From Fallopia convolvulus (Eukaryota > Streptophyta > Magnoliopsida > Caryophyllales > Polygonaceae), in contig OZ024737.1 of assembly GCA_964016875.1 (NCBI GenBank), positions 36,147,683-36,211,682 of the forward strand: a stretch of 64,000 nt of DNA, given 5' to 3'. The position numbers and the translations under genes are program-made. Of this stretch, positions 55,346-64,000 are shown one piece after another. Under the pieces are notes generated by a model, which was given only the letters and a program-made list of their open reading frames with translations, had not been told where the DNA came from and searched no databases. The first letter of the stretch is position 1. The number at the start of each line of letters is the position of its first letter.

Positions 55346-56251
55346 TCACACCCGAATCAATAGGTGTGACAACAGGGTTGCAAGAGGACATGTTATCCCT
55401 ATCAACAATCTCATGGGCATATTTTTCCTGAGAAAGGAAGAGGTCGGACGACGTCGGGCGAGCAGAAATTCCCAGAAAGTAAGACAGGGGCCTAAGTCAG
55501 ATAAAGCAAACTCACGACCTAGTGAGGAGATGATGTCCGTTCGTAAGGATTCAAAGGAAGCTGTCAGAATGATGTCATCAACATAAACCAAGAGAAAAGT
55601 TGTGTCAACACCACGCCGTAAAATAAACAAGGATGAATCACATCTGCTGCCTGTAGATCCGAGGCGGAAAATATAGGTAGCTAGCCACTGGTACCAAGCA
55701 CGAGGTGCCTGTTTGAGCCCATAGAGTGACTTACTAAGTAGACATACATGCTTAGGACGACTAGGATCCACAAACCCGGGTTGTTGAAACATATAAACCG
55801 TCTCATTGAGATGACCATGGAGAAGCGCATTCTTGACATCCAGTTGATGTATAGGCCAACGCGATACAACAAGATGAAGAACGGTCCGAATTGTTGCAGG
55901 TTTGAGCACTGGACTGAAAGTCTCATCACAATTAATACCAACCTTATGAGATCTGTCATTCGCAACAAGTCGAGCTTTGTTGCACTCAAGAGACCCGTTA
56001 GCATGGAATTTGTGGCGAAAGAGCCACATACAACGAACAACATTAGTATCATCTAGCCTAGGCACCAACACCCAGGCTCCATTACCAATAAGAGCTTGAT
56101 ATTCGTCAGTCATGGCAGAATTCCAATTTGGATCAAGGAGAGCGGTTTTGTGTGATGTTGGCACATGGGAAATGGTAGGCTTAGAAGTGGTGGTGGAAAG
56201 ATCGAATAAGACACGAGGTTTAACAACCTCGGCTTTACTACGAGTGGTCAT
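55346..56251 (-). pseudogene. Copia reverse transcriptase
   Basis: 301 codons from ATG 56251. Motifs: WNSAMTDEYQALIGNGAWVLVPR, HQLDVKNALLHGHLNETVYMFQQPGF, SLYGLKQAPRAWYQ and the active site YVDDIILTA. It ends early after a frameshift near 55440, where the following RT sequence loses register. The preceding integrase frame overlaps it by four bases in a different frame. Confidence 0.8.
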
Positions 56252-57634
56252 CGGGTGAATATTTTGGGGTTGAGATTCAGTGGATGGGCGGGCACGGGCG
56301 AGTGTGCCGCGGGCGCGGGCGAGTGTGTCACGGGCGCAGTATAGGGCAAGGGACTGGCGGGTGCGGGTGATAGGGCGGCGGGCGCGGGTGTTAGTGTGGC
56401 GGGCGCGGGTGAGGTCTGATGGCTAGAATGGGGAGATAAATGGCTCGGTGAAGGTGGGGCACGAGCATGAGACGCACAGTCCAATGGTGAGCGGAAGGAG
56501 TGTATGAGAGGGGAAGTAGAGTCATCTAAGAACTCATATGAAGGAAAAGAAGGCACCGTTTCAAAGACAAAGGGAAACTCTGATTCATTAAAAGTGACAT
56601 GACGAGATATGATAATTTTGTTGGTGGACAGGTTGAGACACAAGTACCCTCTATGATGGTCAGGGTACCCAAGGAAGACACAAGGAGTGGAGCGGGGTTG
56701 AAGTTTATGGGCATTTTGAGACGACAGGTTAGGAAACATACACCCGAAGACCCGAAGGTGATCATAAGAGGGGGTGACATTGAAGAGAAGTGTAGTAGGG
56801 GTGAATTTATTAAGGAGAGGTGAAGGAAGAATATTGAGAAGGTAGGTAGCAACACCGACTGCAAATGGCCAAAATTCAACCAACACGGAGGCGTGTAACA
56901 TAAGCGTTTGAGCCATGTAATTAATTGTTCGAATTGCACGCTCAGCCTTGCCGTTTTGAGCCGAAGTGTAAGGACAAGAGAACCGAAAAGTTATTTCGTG
57001 TTTTTGAAAGAAGGAGTGAAAATAATGATTATCAAACACTTTGCCATTGTCACATTGAAAAGCTTTGATGGGGCAATTAAATTGAGTGTGAACAAATTTG
57101 TGAAAGAAAATGAATTTATCATACACTTGAAATTTGAATTGGAGAGGAAACACCCACATAAATGTGTAAAATCATCAAGCAACAATAAATAACATTTATG
57201 ACCAACAGGTCTGGTTACAAGAGAAGTCCACAAGTCACTATGAATTAATTGAAACGGTGTAGTAGTAAAGACCTAGAAGAGCTAAAAGGTAGACGAGTAT
57301 GTTTGCTCAGTAGACAAGACCGACAACAACTAGGATCATACATTCTATTGAAACTAGAAGAATTAAACTGTTTAAGCAATCTAGAGATAAGGACGCTTGG
57401 ATGCCCATAACGAGCATGCCAGACTGAGGATGACACACTAGAAAGAGACATAGGACTGGAGGAGGAAGTGGTTGGATAAAGCTCGCCCGAACTAGTGCAT
57501 CTCATGCGACGTGTTCCCGTATTGAGATCCTTCACAGAAAAACCATTTGGGTCAAATTCAACACACATTATTATCAATGGTGAATTTTCGGACAGAGATA
57601 AGGTTTTTAATGAGGTGAGGAGCAATAAGAACAT
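56248..57634 (-). pseudogene. Copia integrase, in two frames
   Basis: The frame 57634-57245 holds the zinc-binding HARYGHPS ... CCRSCLLSKHTRLPF. After a break, 57159-56248 holds the core with CDNGKVFDNHYFHSFF (catalytic D), SCPYTSAQNGKAERAIRTIN (catalytic E), LRVFGCMFPNL and a Pro/Ser-rich C-terminal linker of SPAPA repeats. Confidence 0.8.
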
Positions 57635-57828
57635 TGTTGAGTTTCAAGGGTGGGGCGGATTGGTTGAGTAAGGCGCCTCCAAGACCTGTAGTTGGTATAT
57701 GCTTGCCATTTCCGACTATAATAGAAGAATTAGGACTCTTAGAGGTAATAGAAGAAAGTATACTTCCATGATCCAGTTGGAATCCGGCGGGTATAACGTC
57801 ATTGTGTTGAAATTCTGGGTGAGCTCAG

Positions 57829-58938
57829 TCATGGGCATGTACCCATGATCAGTGAACACTGAGTTAGCCTGCTGCGGTGGTGGTCTTGGTGCCGGTCCGA
57901 GTAAGCCCTACAATGGGTGAGACGGATAAGGACAAGGGGCCTGGTTCCAAATAGAGAATGACATTGCTCGGGCTGAGAATTTCCAGTCAACTGAATCCAG
58001 CCATAAAGCGTTCGTTGGAACTGTTGCGGAGCGTTACCACGCCCGCGGCCCCTGTCATCACGACCGCGACCCCTGCCGCCGCGACCGCGGGTAGTGCCCT
58101 CGCGCCCGTGGTTATGTGCAGCATTGTTGGAGGAGGGCGGCGGGGCAGATTTCTCTGTTGGCGGTGGAGCATCAGCGTTGGCATTTAGTGCTTTGACTTC
58201 AGCATCAATGGAGTCACGTTTTTCATGTCGGGTTTCCTCAAGAAGAAGCATGGAGCGAGCTTGGGAAAACTCAGGCAATGGCTGAGTCTGCTGAATTAGG
58301 CTGGCCACTGTATCATACTCAGCAAGAAGACGAGAGATTAGTTGAATCACAATTTTCCGTTGAGACAACGGAGAGTCAACATTGGCAAGTTGATATGTGA
58401 GATCCTTCATGTGTTGACAATAAGTGGAGATGGACGGGAAAGCCTCAAGTCGACACCTGCTGAATTCATTCTAAAGATAAACAGCCCTAGATGCTTTGTT
58501 GTCATGAAAGATATTCTTCAGACGAAGCCAGGTAGACATAGCTGTAGTGTTGGGCTCTAGAATTGTGGGAAGGAGGTCCTGAGATATAGTGGCATAGATC
58601 CACAGGAGGATAATGGCATCCAGTTGATCCCATAGTCCATCATCAAAATTAGACGGGCGTGCAACATTCGAGTCAATATGGTCAAGAACTCAATGTGCAC
58701 GGGCTGCAACTTTGAATAACTCAATCGAAGAATTGTACTTGCTATGGGAGTTATCAAGCACAATCGAAATGAGATTTTTGATGTTTGAGACTGCGAGAGC
58801 GGAATGAAAGAGGTTTTTCCCGGAGCCTACCGAGGAGTTGTCACCTGCGATGGTTGCCGACAGTGTGACGATCGGATCTTTTTCGTAAGCCACTGGCGTT
58901 TTGACGCCGTTGACTGAGGAGTCACCATCGTTGTCCAT
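57829..58938 (-). pseudogene. Copia gag, broken
   Basis: The frame 58938-58690 starts at ATG (MDNDGDSS) and ends at an early stop in the gag domain. Later pieces continue it, notably 58410-57829 with LISRLLAEYDTVASLIQQ and a Gly/Arg-rich RGRGGRGRGRDD segment of about 25 residues. No intact CCHC knuckle is seen. Protease sequence between 57829 and 57634 is not recognisable. Confidence 0.7.
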
Positions 58939-59330
58939 GACAGCGATGAATTAGGGCAGATTTTGAGAGGGTCTAATGAACCGAGGGGAGCGGCGCAGGG
59001 AGGGAAGCGACCAATCTCGTGGATCAATCAGTAGGAGAGGGTGATTAAGAAGGTCGGAAGCGTGAAGGAGGGCCGGCCGGCAGACATTGCGCAGAGGAAA
59101 CAAGCAACGAGAGAAAGGAAGAGGGTCCGGTTAGGGTTAGGCTCGTGATACCATGTTAGATTGTGAATGTCCCCTTAGAGTTTGCCTTTCCATTGATTCA
59201 CTATAAATAGAGTACACAACCTTTATGGCAAGTTAAGTTATACAAGCTGGAATATTTACAAATAATAATATATGCTATTATCTATCGATCTTCAAATCTT
59301 TAGGCGTGCAACCAAATACTCAGATTGTAA

Positions 59331-59850
59331 TCCCAATGAATTTGAGAGTAATCAATGAATTTGTAGCTTCCATTGGTCGAAGCTACAAATTGATTAGGAT
59401 CTTGCAGATATGTTGTGTTTGGAATTTGAAGGTGGAACATTAAGTACCTCATAAAAACAATAACAATTGTTCAATTTCATTGTCATTTGTTACTGCTGCA
59501 CAACAGATACCGTAGTAAGAACCGTAAATAAAGGCGACATGGGAAATGCAATATAATACAATATAGGATTGATTCATATTTTCTGAAATACAAAATAATG
59601 TATTTATAATACACCCTAGCGGTTCAATAAAAGCGACATGAGAAAGAACCGTAAAGAAAACCCATGAAGGAGTTTATAAAACTCTATTTAAAAAGATTGC
59701 ATTAATAACGTATCAAGGATCCTATGCTTATTCTGACTCACATGGCAATCTCTCTTCATACGATCCTTTGCTTATTCTGACCCAACATGAAAACATAATT
59801 GATATTCTGATTAGGTGTTTTATAGGTTCATTGTGTGAGTTGATCACTGA
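59331..59850. other. Spacer between the two dioxygenase copies
   Basis: The left end may be intron 1 of the left copy. From about 59700 it is the 3'UTR/flank of the right copy, similar to 51165-51324. No gene. Confidence 0.5.
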
Positions 59851-60102
59851 TCACGAGAGATCGATCCTCACTGTGTCCAGGTACGATTTTCCGTTCAACG
59901 GCTGAGCAAAAAAGCCTCTCATATACTCGGATGTCTTTATTCTTCTGAACCTTGCGGGTTCATCCAAGGTCACCAAACTCTGGACGGGACCCACTTCAGC
60001 GTCTGGTGTAGTGTCGAAGAATATTGCGGCCGATAGCCTCTCTATCTTCGGGTCCACCATAGCACGGTGCTCCACGCTCCTGTAGATCCCATTGCTCACA
60101 AT
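59851..60102 (-). CDS. SRG1-like 2-oxoglutarate/Fe(II) dioxygenase (right copy), exon 3
   Basis: Last exon, opening after the acceptor CTATGCAG (60104-60103) with ATTGTGAGCAATGGG. It codes IVSNGIYRSVEHRAMVDPKIERLSAAIFF, giving the second Fe-binding His (VEHRA) and the 2-oxoglutarate-binding R-x-S (RLS), then the family C-terminus (EYMRGFFAQPL). The stop is at 59851-59853. No breaks. It joins in frame to exon 2 (GDIME/IVSNG). The family oxidises small molecules such as flavonoids, alkaloids or hormones in the cytosol; the substrate is not predictable. Confidence 0.85.
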   Translation of the reverse strand: MVSNGIYRSVEHRAMVDPKIERLSAAIFFDTTPDAEVGPVQSLVTLDEPARFRRIKTSEYMRGFFAQPLNGKSYLDTVRIDLS

Positions 60103-60424
60103 CTGCATAGCATATACACAATATTTTGCTTTAGGAAAAATAAACACCAACCTCTCATATGAACTTACCCCATCAGTCCCCAGCAGCACTGATTGTTTGA
60201 ACAATCTGAAATCTCAGATTTGTGTTGAATCCAGATTGGATTCAATCACACAAGTGAAACAAACACGAAGAGGAGAAGAAAGAGAAATAACAGAAAAGAG
60301 AGTTTGTTATTGAATCAGTTGTGTTCTCGAGCTTACAAGAGTGCCTTATAAAGCTTTCTCACTTCTTATCTAAACGATGCGTTTTACCACTCAAGCTTAT
60401 TACATTTTTACACTGATACTATAT

Positions 60425-62320
60425 TCATATTCCCCCCTCAAGCTTGACTGTGTTAGAGAGAACCAAGCCAAGCTTGTCAACTAAGAAGGAATGCTGCTGA
60501 GCGCCTAAAGGTTTAGTGAATAAATCAGCAAGTTGCAATCCAGAAGAAACATGCTGAGTAGTAAGAAAACCATCTTGAATAAGCTCTCTGATGAAATGGC
60601 AGTCAATACGAATGTGCTTTGTGCGTTCATGAAAGACTGGGTTCTCTGCTAATTGCTGAGCAGATCGATTGTCACACGTGAGAGGAATAGGCTTAGGTAT
60701 GGAGACACATAAATCTCCAAGCAACCCATCTAACCAAATAAGCTCACTGCTAACATAGGACATAGCTCTATATTCACTTTCAGTTGAAGATTTAGAAACA
60801 GTCTTTTGTTTCTTGCTCTTCCAAGAAATGAGAGATCCTCCCAAGAAAACACAATAGCCAGATAAAGATCGACAAGTAAAAGTACAATTACCCCAATCAG
60901 CATCACTATATGCTTCCAGAGACAAATCATTGGCACTGGAATAAAAAAGAGACATGTTGAAAGTCCCTTTGAGATACTTAAGCAAGTGAACTGCAGCATC
61001 CATATGTGGCTATCTCGAAGAAGCCAGAAACTGACTAAGATGTTGAACAGAGTAAGATATATCAGGTCTGCTGAGTGTGAGATATAACAATTTCCCAATC
61101 AACCTTCTATAAGCTTCAGGATTAGACAATACCGAGCCTTCATCAAGTGAAAGCTTTAGATTCCTCTGCATTGGAAAAGCTACTGGCTTGCGTCCTGTTA
61201 ATCCAGCATCATGCAGTATATCCAGAATATATTTCCTCTGATTCAAAAGAAGTCCTGATGAAGACCTTGCAATTTCCATCCCTAAAAAATAACGAGCATG
61301 ACCCATATCTTTAATGGTAAAAGCTTTATCCAAAGCACTTTTAACCAGACAAACTTCTGTTTCTGAATCACCAGTAATCAACATGTCATCGACATATACC
61401 AAAGTTATGGTAAGCTGACCCATGCTGTTCTTTACAAATAGAGAGTAATCATGCTTGGATCTAGTAAATCCCAACTGAAACAACAACTTGCTCAATTCAA
61501 CATTCCATTGTCTACTGGCTTGTTTAAGTCCATATAAAGACCTGAGTAGACGACATACCTGACCCTTTTGTGCTGGATAACCAGGAGGAGGCAACATATA
61601 TACTTCCTCATCAAGATATCCATGCAAAAATGCATTATTGATATCAAGTTGATGTAAGGGCCAATTTTTAGCAGCTGCTAATGCAAGCAAAACTCTCACA
61701 GTTGTGAACTTAGCAACAGGAAAAAAAGTATGTTTATAATCTTTATCTTTGACTTGAGTAAATCCTTTAGCTACCAATCGAGCCTTATATTTATCAACCT
61801 GACCATCTTGCTGATATTTCACTCGAAATACCCACTTACAACCAATTGCTTGTTTTCCTGGTGGTAAAGAGGTTAACTGCCAAGTACAATTATCCTCAAG
61901 TGCTTTAATCTCTTTACTCATAGCATCTTGCCATTTAGGATCATCTTTCGCCTTAGCATAACAACTAGGCTCAGGGATAGCAAAAACATTGAATAATGAA
62001 ACAACATAATCTTGTGAATAACAAGATAGAGCTGTTTCAGTAATGATGGGAAAAGCAGAGGATTGAGAATCTGATAAATCTTTCCTGGGCAATAAATGAC
62101 AATCATAATCCTTGAACTTTATAGGTGGTTTAACAGGTCTAGAAGAAAGTCGAGGAAGAAAATGTTCAGGAGAAGATTGATTAGGAGCAGGTGGTTGAAA
62201 ATTTGAACTAGAAGTAGAAGAGTGTGAAGTTGTATCAGAAATATGTGTAGGAAGAAGTTCAGAATTCTGAGATGTGCTCAAGAAAGGAGAGATTTCTGAA
62301 GATGATTCAAAAGATGGCAA
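60425..62320 (-). pseudogene. Copia RT-RNase H with one nonsense codon
   Basis: One frame of about 630 codons without an ATG (opens after TAA just past the PBS). Motifs: QAIGCKWVFRVKY, HQLDINNAFLHGYLDEEVYMLPPPGY, SLYGLKQASRQW, YVDDMLITG, then RNase H with YSDADWGNC, SKSSTESEYRAMS, LTCDNRSAQQLAENPVFHERTKHIRID and LADLFTKPL. The only break is TAG at 61012-61010 (before PHMDAA), where relatives usually have CAG (Gln), a C-to-T change. All catalytic residues are visible. Confidence 0.85.
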
Positions 62321-62348
62321 AGGAGAGATTTATAAGGCACTCTTGTAA

Positions 62349-62360
62349 GCTCTGATACCA
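62349..62360 (-). other. Copia primer-binding site (tRNA-iMet)
   Basis: The minus strand reads TGGTATCAGAGC. The last four bases GAGC also begin the inverted LTR-derived segment that follows. Confidence 0.85.
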
Positions 62361-62972
62361 TTTGAACAATCTGAAATCTCAGATTTGTGTTGAATCCAGA
62401 TTGGATTCAATCACACAAGTGAAACAAACACGAAGAGGAGAAGAAAGAGAAATAACAGAAAAGAGAGTTTGTTATTGAATCAGTTGTGTTCTCGAGCTTA
62501 CAAGAGTGCCTTATAAAGCTTTCTCACTTCTTATCTAAACGATGCGTTTTACCACTCAAGCTTATTACATTTTTACACTGATACTATATTCATAGATTGT
62601 TCATCTTACAAATGCATGGTTCAATCGGTTTTATCTTATTAACCAAGCAACACCCAAATGGATCAATAAAATTCAACACAACAACATCAAACTAGTGTTA
62701 ACCCGCCTCAGGCGGGATCTGGGGAGTCATGATATACACACCCTTGCCTCAATATAAAACCGAGAGGGTGTATGAAGAAGACCCAAGTATTATCATTACT
62801 GGGAAGACCCAAAGAAAACTAAAATTCAAGTATGTGACAATGATAAGTGAATCTAGTTAAAATGCACCAAAATTAATATAGGGCTTATATTCATCTCAAA
62901 GACATTGTATAAAAACCAATAAGCATGAGGATGCCCCAAAGGATCAATAAAATTCAAGTGTGGGTTAAATAC

Positions 62973-63297
62973 CTCCATGATATCTCCAACATTGACAATG
63001 AAAGCATCTGGAAGAGGGTTTATACGGGGCCATTTTCCATCTTTCTTGATCTCGAGTCCATCAACTTGATTGAGTTGAAGCAAGATTGTGACGGCACTAG
63101 CATCAGAATGTGGCCTTATGCCGATCACCTTGTCGTATTGCCGGCATGGAGGATAGTATCCAATTCTGATCACTTGCTTCCCATCATCAAATAATCCACT
63201 TAATTCTTCCCTATCAATCTTCAAATCTTTGGCCATACAATCGAAGATTTTCGTCACCAACTGTTTGAGCTCAGTTGTGTATCTTTCCAAAGTTTCC
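62973..63297 (-). CDS. SRG1-like 2-oxoglutarate/Fe(II) dioxygenase (right copy), exon 2
   Basis: Opens after the acceptor TTGTTTAG (63299-63298). It codes RETLERYTTELKQLVTKI, GLFDDGKQVIRIGYYPPC and RPHSDASAVTILLQLNQVDGLEI, giving the first Fe ligands His and Asp (HSD), then DAFIVNVGDIME at the donor. Intact, with normal length for this family's second exon. Exon 1 (N-terminal DIOX_N part) is expected at higher coordinates but is not seen before 64000. Confidence 0.85.
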
Positions 63298-63299
63298 CT

Positions 63300-64000
63300 A
63301 AACAAGGATCAAATTATTTAAATATTACCCAATCCGATAACCCAACCACATATGACTTGTAGTTAGTAATTCTAATAGAAAGACCCAATCGTGCCATACA
63401 CGACGATGATTTAAAAAAATAGTTATGTAAAACCCATACTTTTCGATTGAATTTTACATAAACTTATTTGATAAGATAAAATAAAATAATTTCCTCAATA
63501 AAACATTCAAGCGAGAATTATTATAATATGTAGGGAATGTAAATAAAGATTTATATTTATTTTAAAATATTTTATTTTTAATTTTAAATACTTGTATAAA
63601 GAAGTTTTCTAAAAGATGTTATACTAAACTAGTTGTACCCGTCGTACCATGTACGACTACGATTCGATATTTTATAGACATTATAAATAGGTTATTAATA
63701 AATAAAAATATAATATAAATTTCAATATAAGTAATTTTATTGCCTGTAGAATGAATAATTTTTTTAATCAATATAAATGGTTAAATTTAATGTTGAGAAT
63801 GAAGATATATATTTATTTTTAAATACTTGTTTAAAGAAGCTTTCAAAAGATATTGTTATACTAAATAGATATATGTTTGATGTTAGAGATAAATTTAAAT
63901 AGTTTAAAAAGAATTTAATAGAAAGAAGTTATAATAATAGAAATACAAATTAAATTTTTAAATATTAGGTGGGGCCAGAATTATTATGGTGGCTCGAAAA
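63300..64000. other. Intron 1 or upstream DNA of the dioxygenase gene, AT-rich
   Basis: No exon 1 recognised. A segment with ATTTTAAATACTTGT, AAAGAAG and GTTATACTAAA near 63570-63630 recurs diverged near 63810-63866. A GTCGTAC-CAT-GTACGAC inverted repeat lies near 63639-63655. Nothing else supported. Confidence 0.45.

Larger units (their letters stand above)
54478..59280 (-). mobile_element. Ty1/Copia retrotransposon, minus strand, with short LTRs
   Basis: LTRs of 124-127 bp at 54478-54601 and 59154-59280. PBS TGGTATCAC at 59153-59145 directly abuts the LTR; polypurine tract GCGGGGGAG next to the lower LTR. Flanks CCTAT (54473-54477) and TCTAT (59281-59285) are a diverged 5-bp duplication; removal restores dioxygenase exon 2. 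In sense the LTR begins TAATAG and ends CTAACA, so its termini are TA...CA rather than TG...CA. Gag, integrase, RT and RNase H are present in order but broken by frameshifts and stops. Confidence 0.85.
51325..59330 (-). pseudogene. SRG1-like 2-oxoglutarate dioxygenase pseudogene (left copy), split by three retroelements
   Basis: Pieces match the right copy in order. Exon 3 lies in 54080-53951, 53121-53090 and 51427-51325; exon 2 in 54241-54477 and 59286 to about 59320. Exon 3 has lost a base at its start (ATTTGAGC for ATTGTGAGC) and about 20 bases in the middle, and its end holds a partial local duplication. It is cut by a Gypsy element (51428-53084), a Copia-type solo LTR (53126-53945) and a Copia element (54478-59280). 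The readable fragment FRRVTTSEDLMGYL corresponds to FRRIKTSEYMRGFF in the right copy. It cannot make enzyme. Confidence 0.8.
60196..62594 (-). mobile_element. Young, internally deleted Ty1/Copia element in the intron
   Basis: LTRs of 234 bp (60196-60429 and 62361-62594) appear identical by eye. The flanking GATTG at 60191-60195 and 62595-62599 is the target duplication. PBS TGGTATCAGAGC at 62360-62349; polypurine GAGGGGGGAA next to the lower LTR. Only the C-terminal half of pol is present; gag, protease and integrase are gone. Directly after the PBS, 62352-62329 is an inverted 24-base copy of LTR positions 62494-62517. LTR ends taken from the duplication are TA...AA in sense. Confidence 0.85.
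60103..62972 (-). other. Intron 2 of the right dioxygenase gene, enlarged by a Copia insertion
   Basis: Donor GAG/GTATTT (62973/62972) and acceptor at 60104-60103. Without the 2.4 kb Copia element and its duplicated 5 bp the intron would be about 470 bp. The frame of exon 2 runs through into it (to 62853), which is read-through and not protein. Confidence 0.8.

Noticed and set aside
62853..62972. C-terminal extension of the dioxygenase exon 2 frame
   Set aside because: Read-through beyond a canonical splice donor; exon 3 at 60102 continues the family sequence in frame.
1..64000. tRNA, rRNA or miRNA genes
   Set aside because: No cloverleaf, rRNA core or convincing miRNA hairpin was found by eye; a dedicated scan (tRNAscan, Rfam) was not possible.

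Overview
This is a 64 kb piece of a flowering-plant nuclear genome, probably a eudicot; asterid is only a guess. The evidence is plant gene families with introns and 5'UTR introns, AT-rich intergenic DNA, and dense nested plant LTR retrotransposons with tRNA-Asp or tRNA-iMet primer sites. There is no operon, CRISPR array or recognisable RNA gene. Most of the window is transposable-element DNA, and many insertions can be delimited to the base because target-site duplications (TSDs) survive.

Region by region. 1-301: end of an unrecognised reading frame. 302-5817: a complete non-autonomous Ty3/Gypsy element (gag remnant only, TSD CTTGG). 5823-7462: minisatellites and a broken mariner-like transposase. 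7463-21803: a large minus-strand Athila-type Ty3/Gypsy element (gag, pol, extra ORF) whose 3' LTR is truncated and carries a 2.36 kb solo LTR (7549-9912, TSD AAAAC). 22020-22815: 3' end of a LINE. 23158-25955 and 28641-31356: two solo LTRs of one family, the second sitting inside a decayed minus-strand Ty1/Copia element (about 26200-33237). 33313-34147: another solo LTR.

The gene-bearing half starts at 34.4 kb. A BAHD acyltransferase (34458-35816, minus) is followed by a twin-CX9C protein resembling MICOS subunit MIC19/CHCHD3 (CDS 36741-37280, minus, with a predicted 2.2 kb 5'UTR intron). A 3.8 kb Mutator-like element (39663-43480, 9-bp TSD) lies just upstream of its first exon. After a stretch with a TGCA minisatellite, a Gypsy gag remnant, a 168-bp MITE and a LINE RNase H fragment comes an FTIP1-like MCTP gene (48705-51068, plus).

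The last 13 kb holds a tandem pair of minus-strand SRG1-like 2-oxoglutarate dioxygenase genes. The left copy is a pseudogene cut by three retroelements. The right copy keeps intact exons 2 and 3 but has a young Copia element in the intron between them; its exon 1 is not recognised in the window.

Strongest unexplained signals: (i) a repeated hairpin plus polypurine module in both Athila-type elements, with compensatory stem changes; (ii) a GC-rich palindromic block present in the LTRs, the gag-pol junction and the pol-ORF spacer of one element; (iii) a Copia element with apparently identical LTRs that lacks gag to integrase and has an inverted 24-nt LTR piece next to its primer site; (iv) a TGCA array with 13/19-bp alternation.
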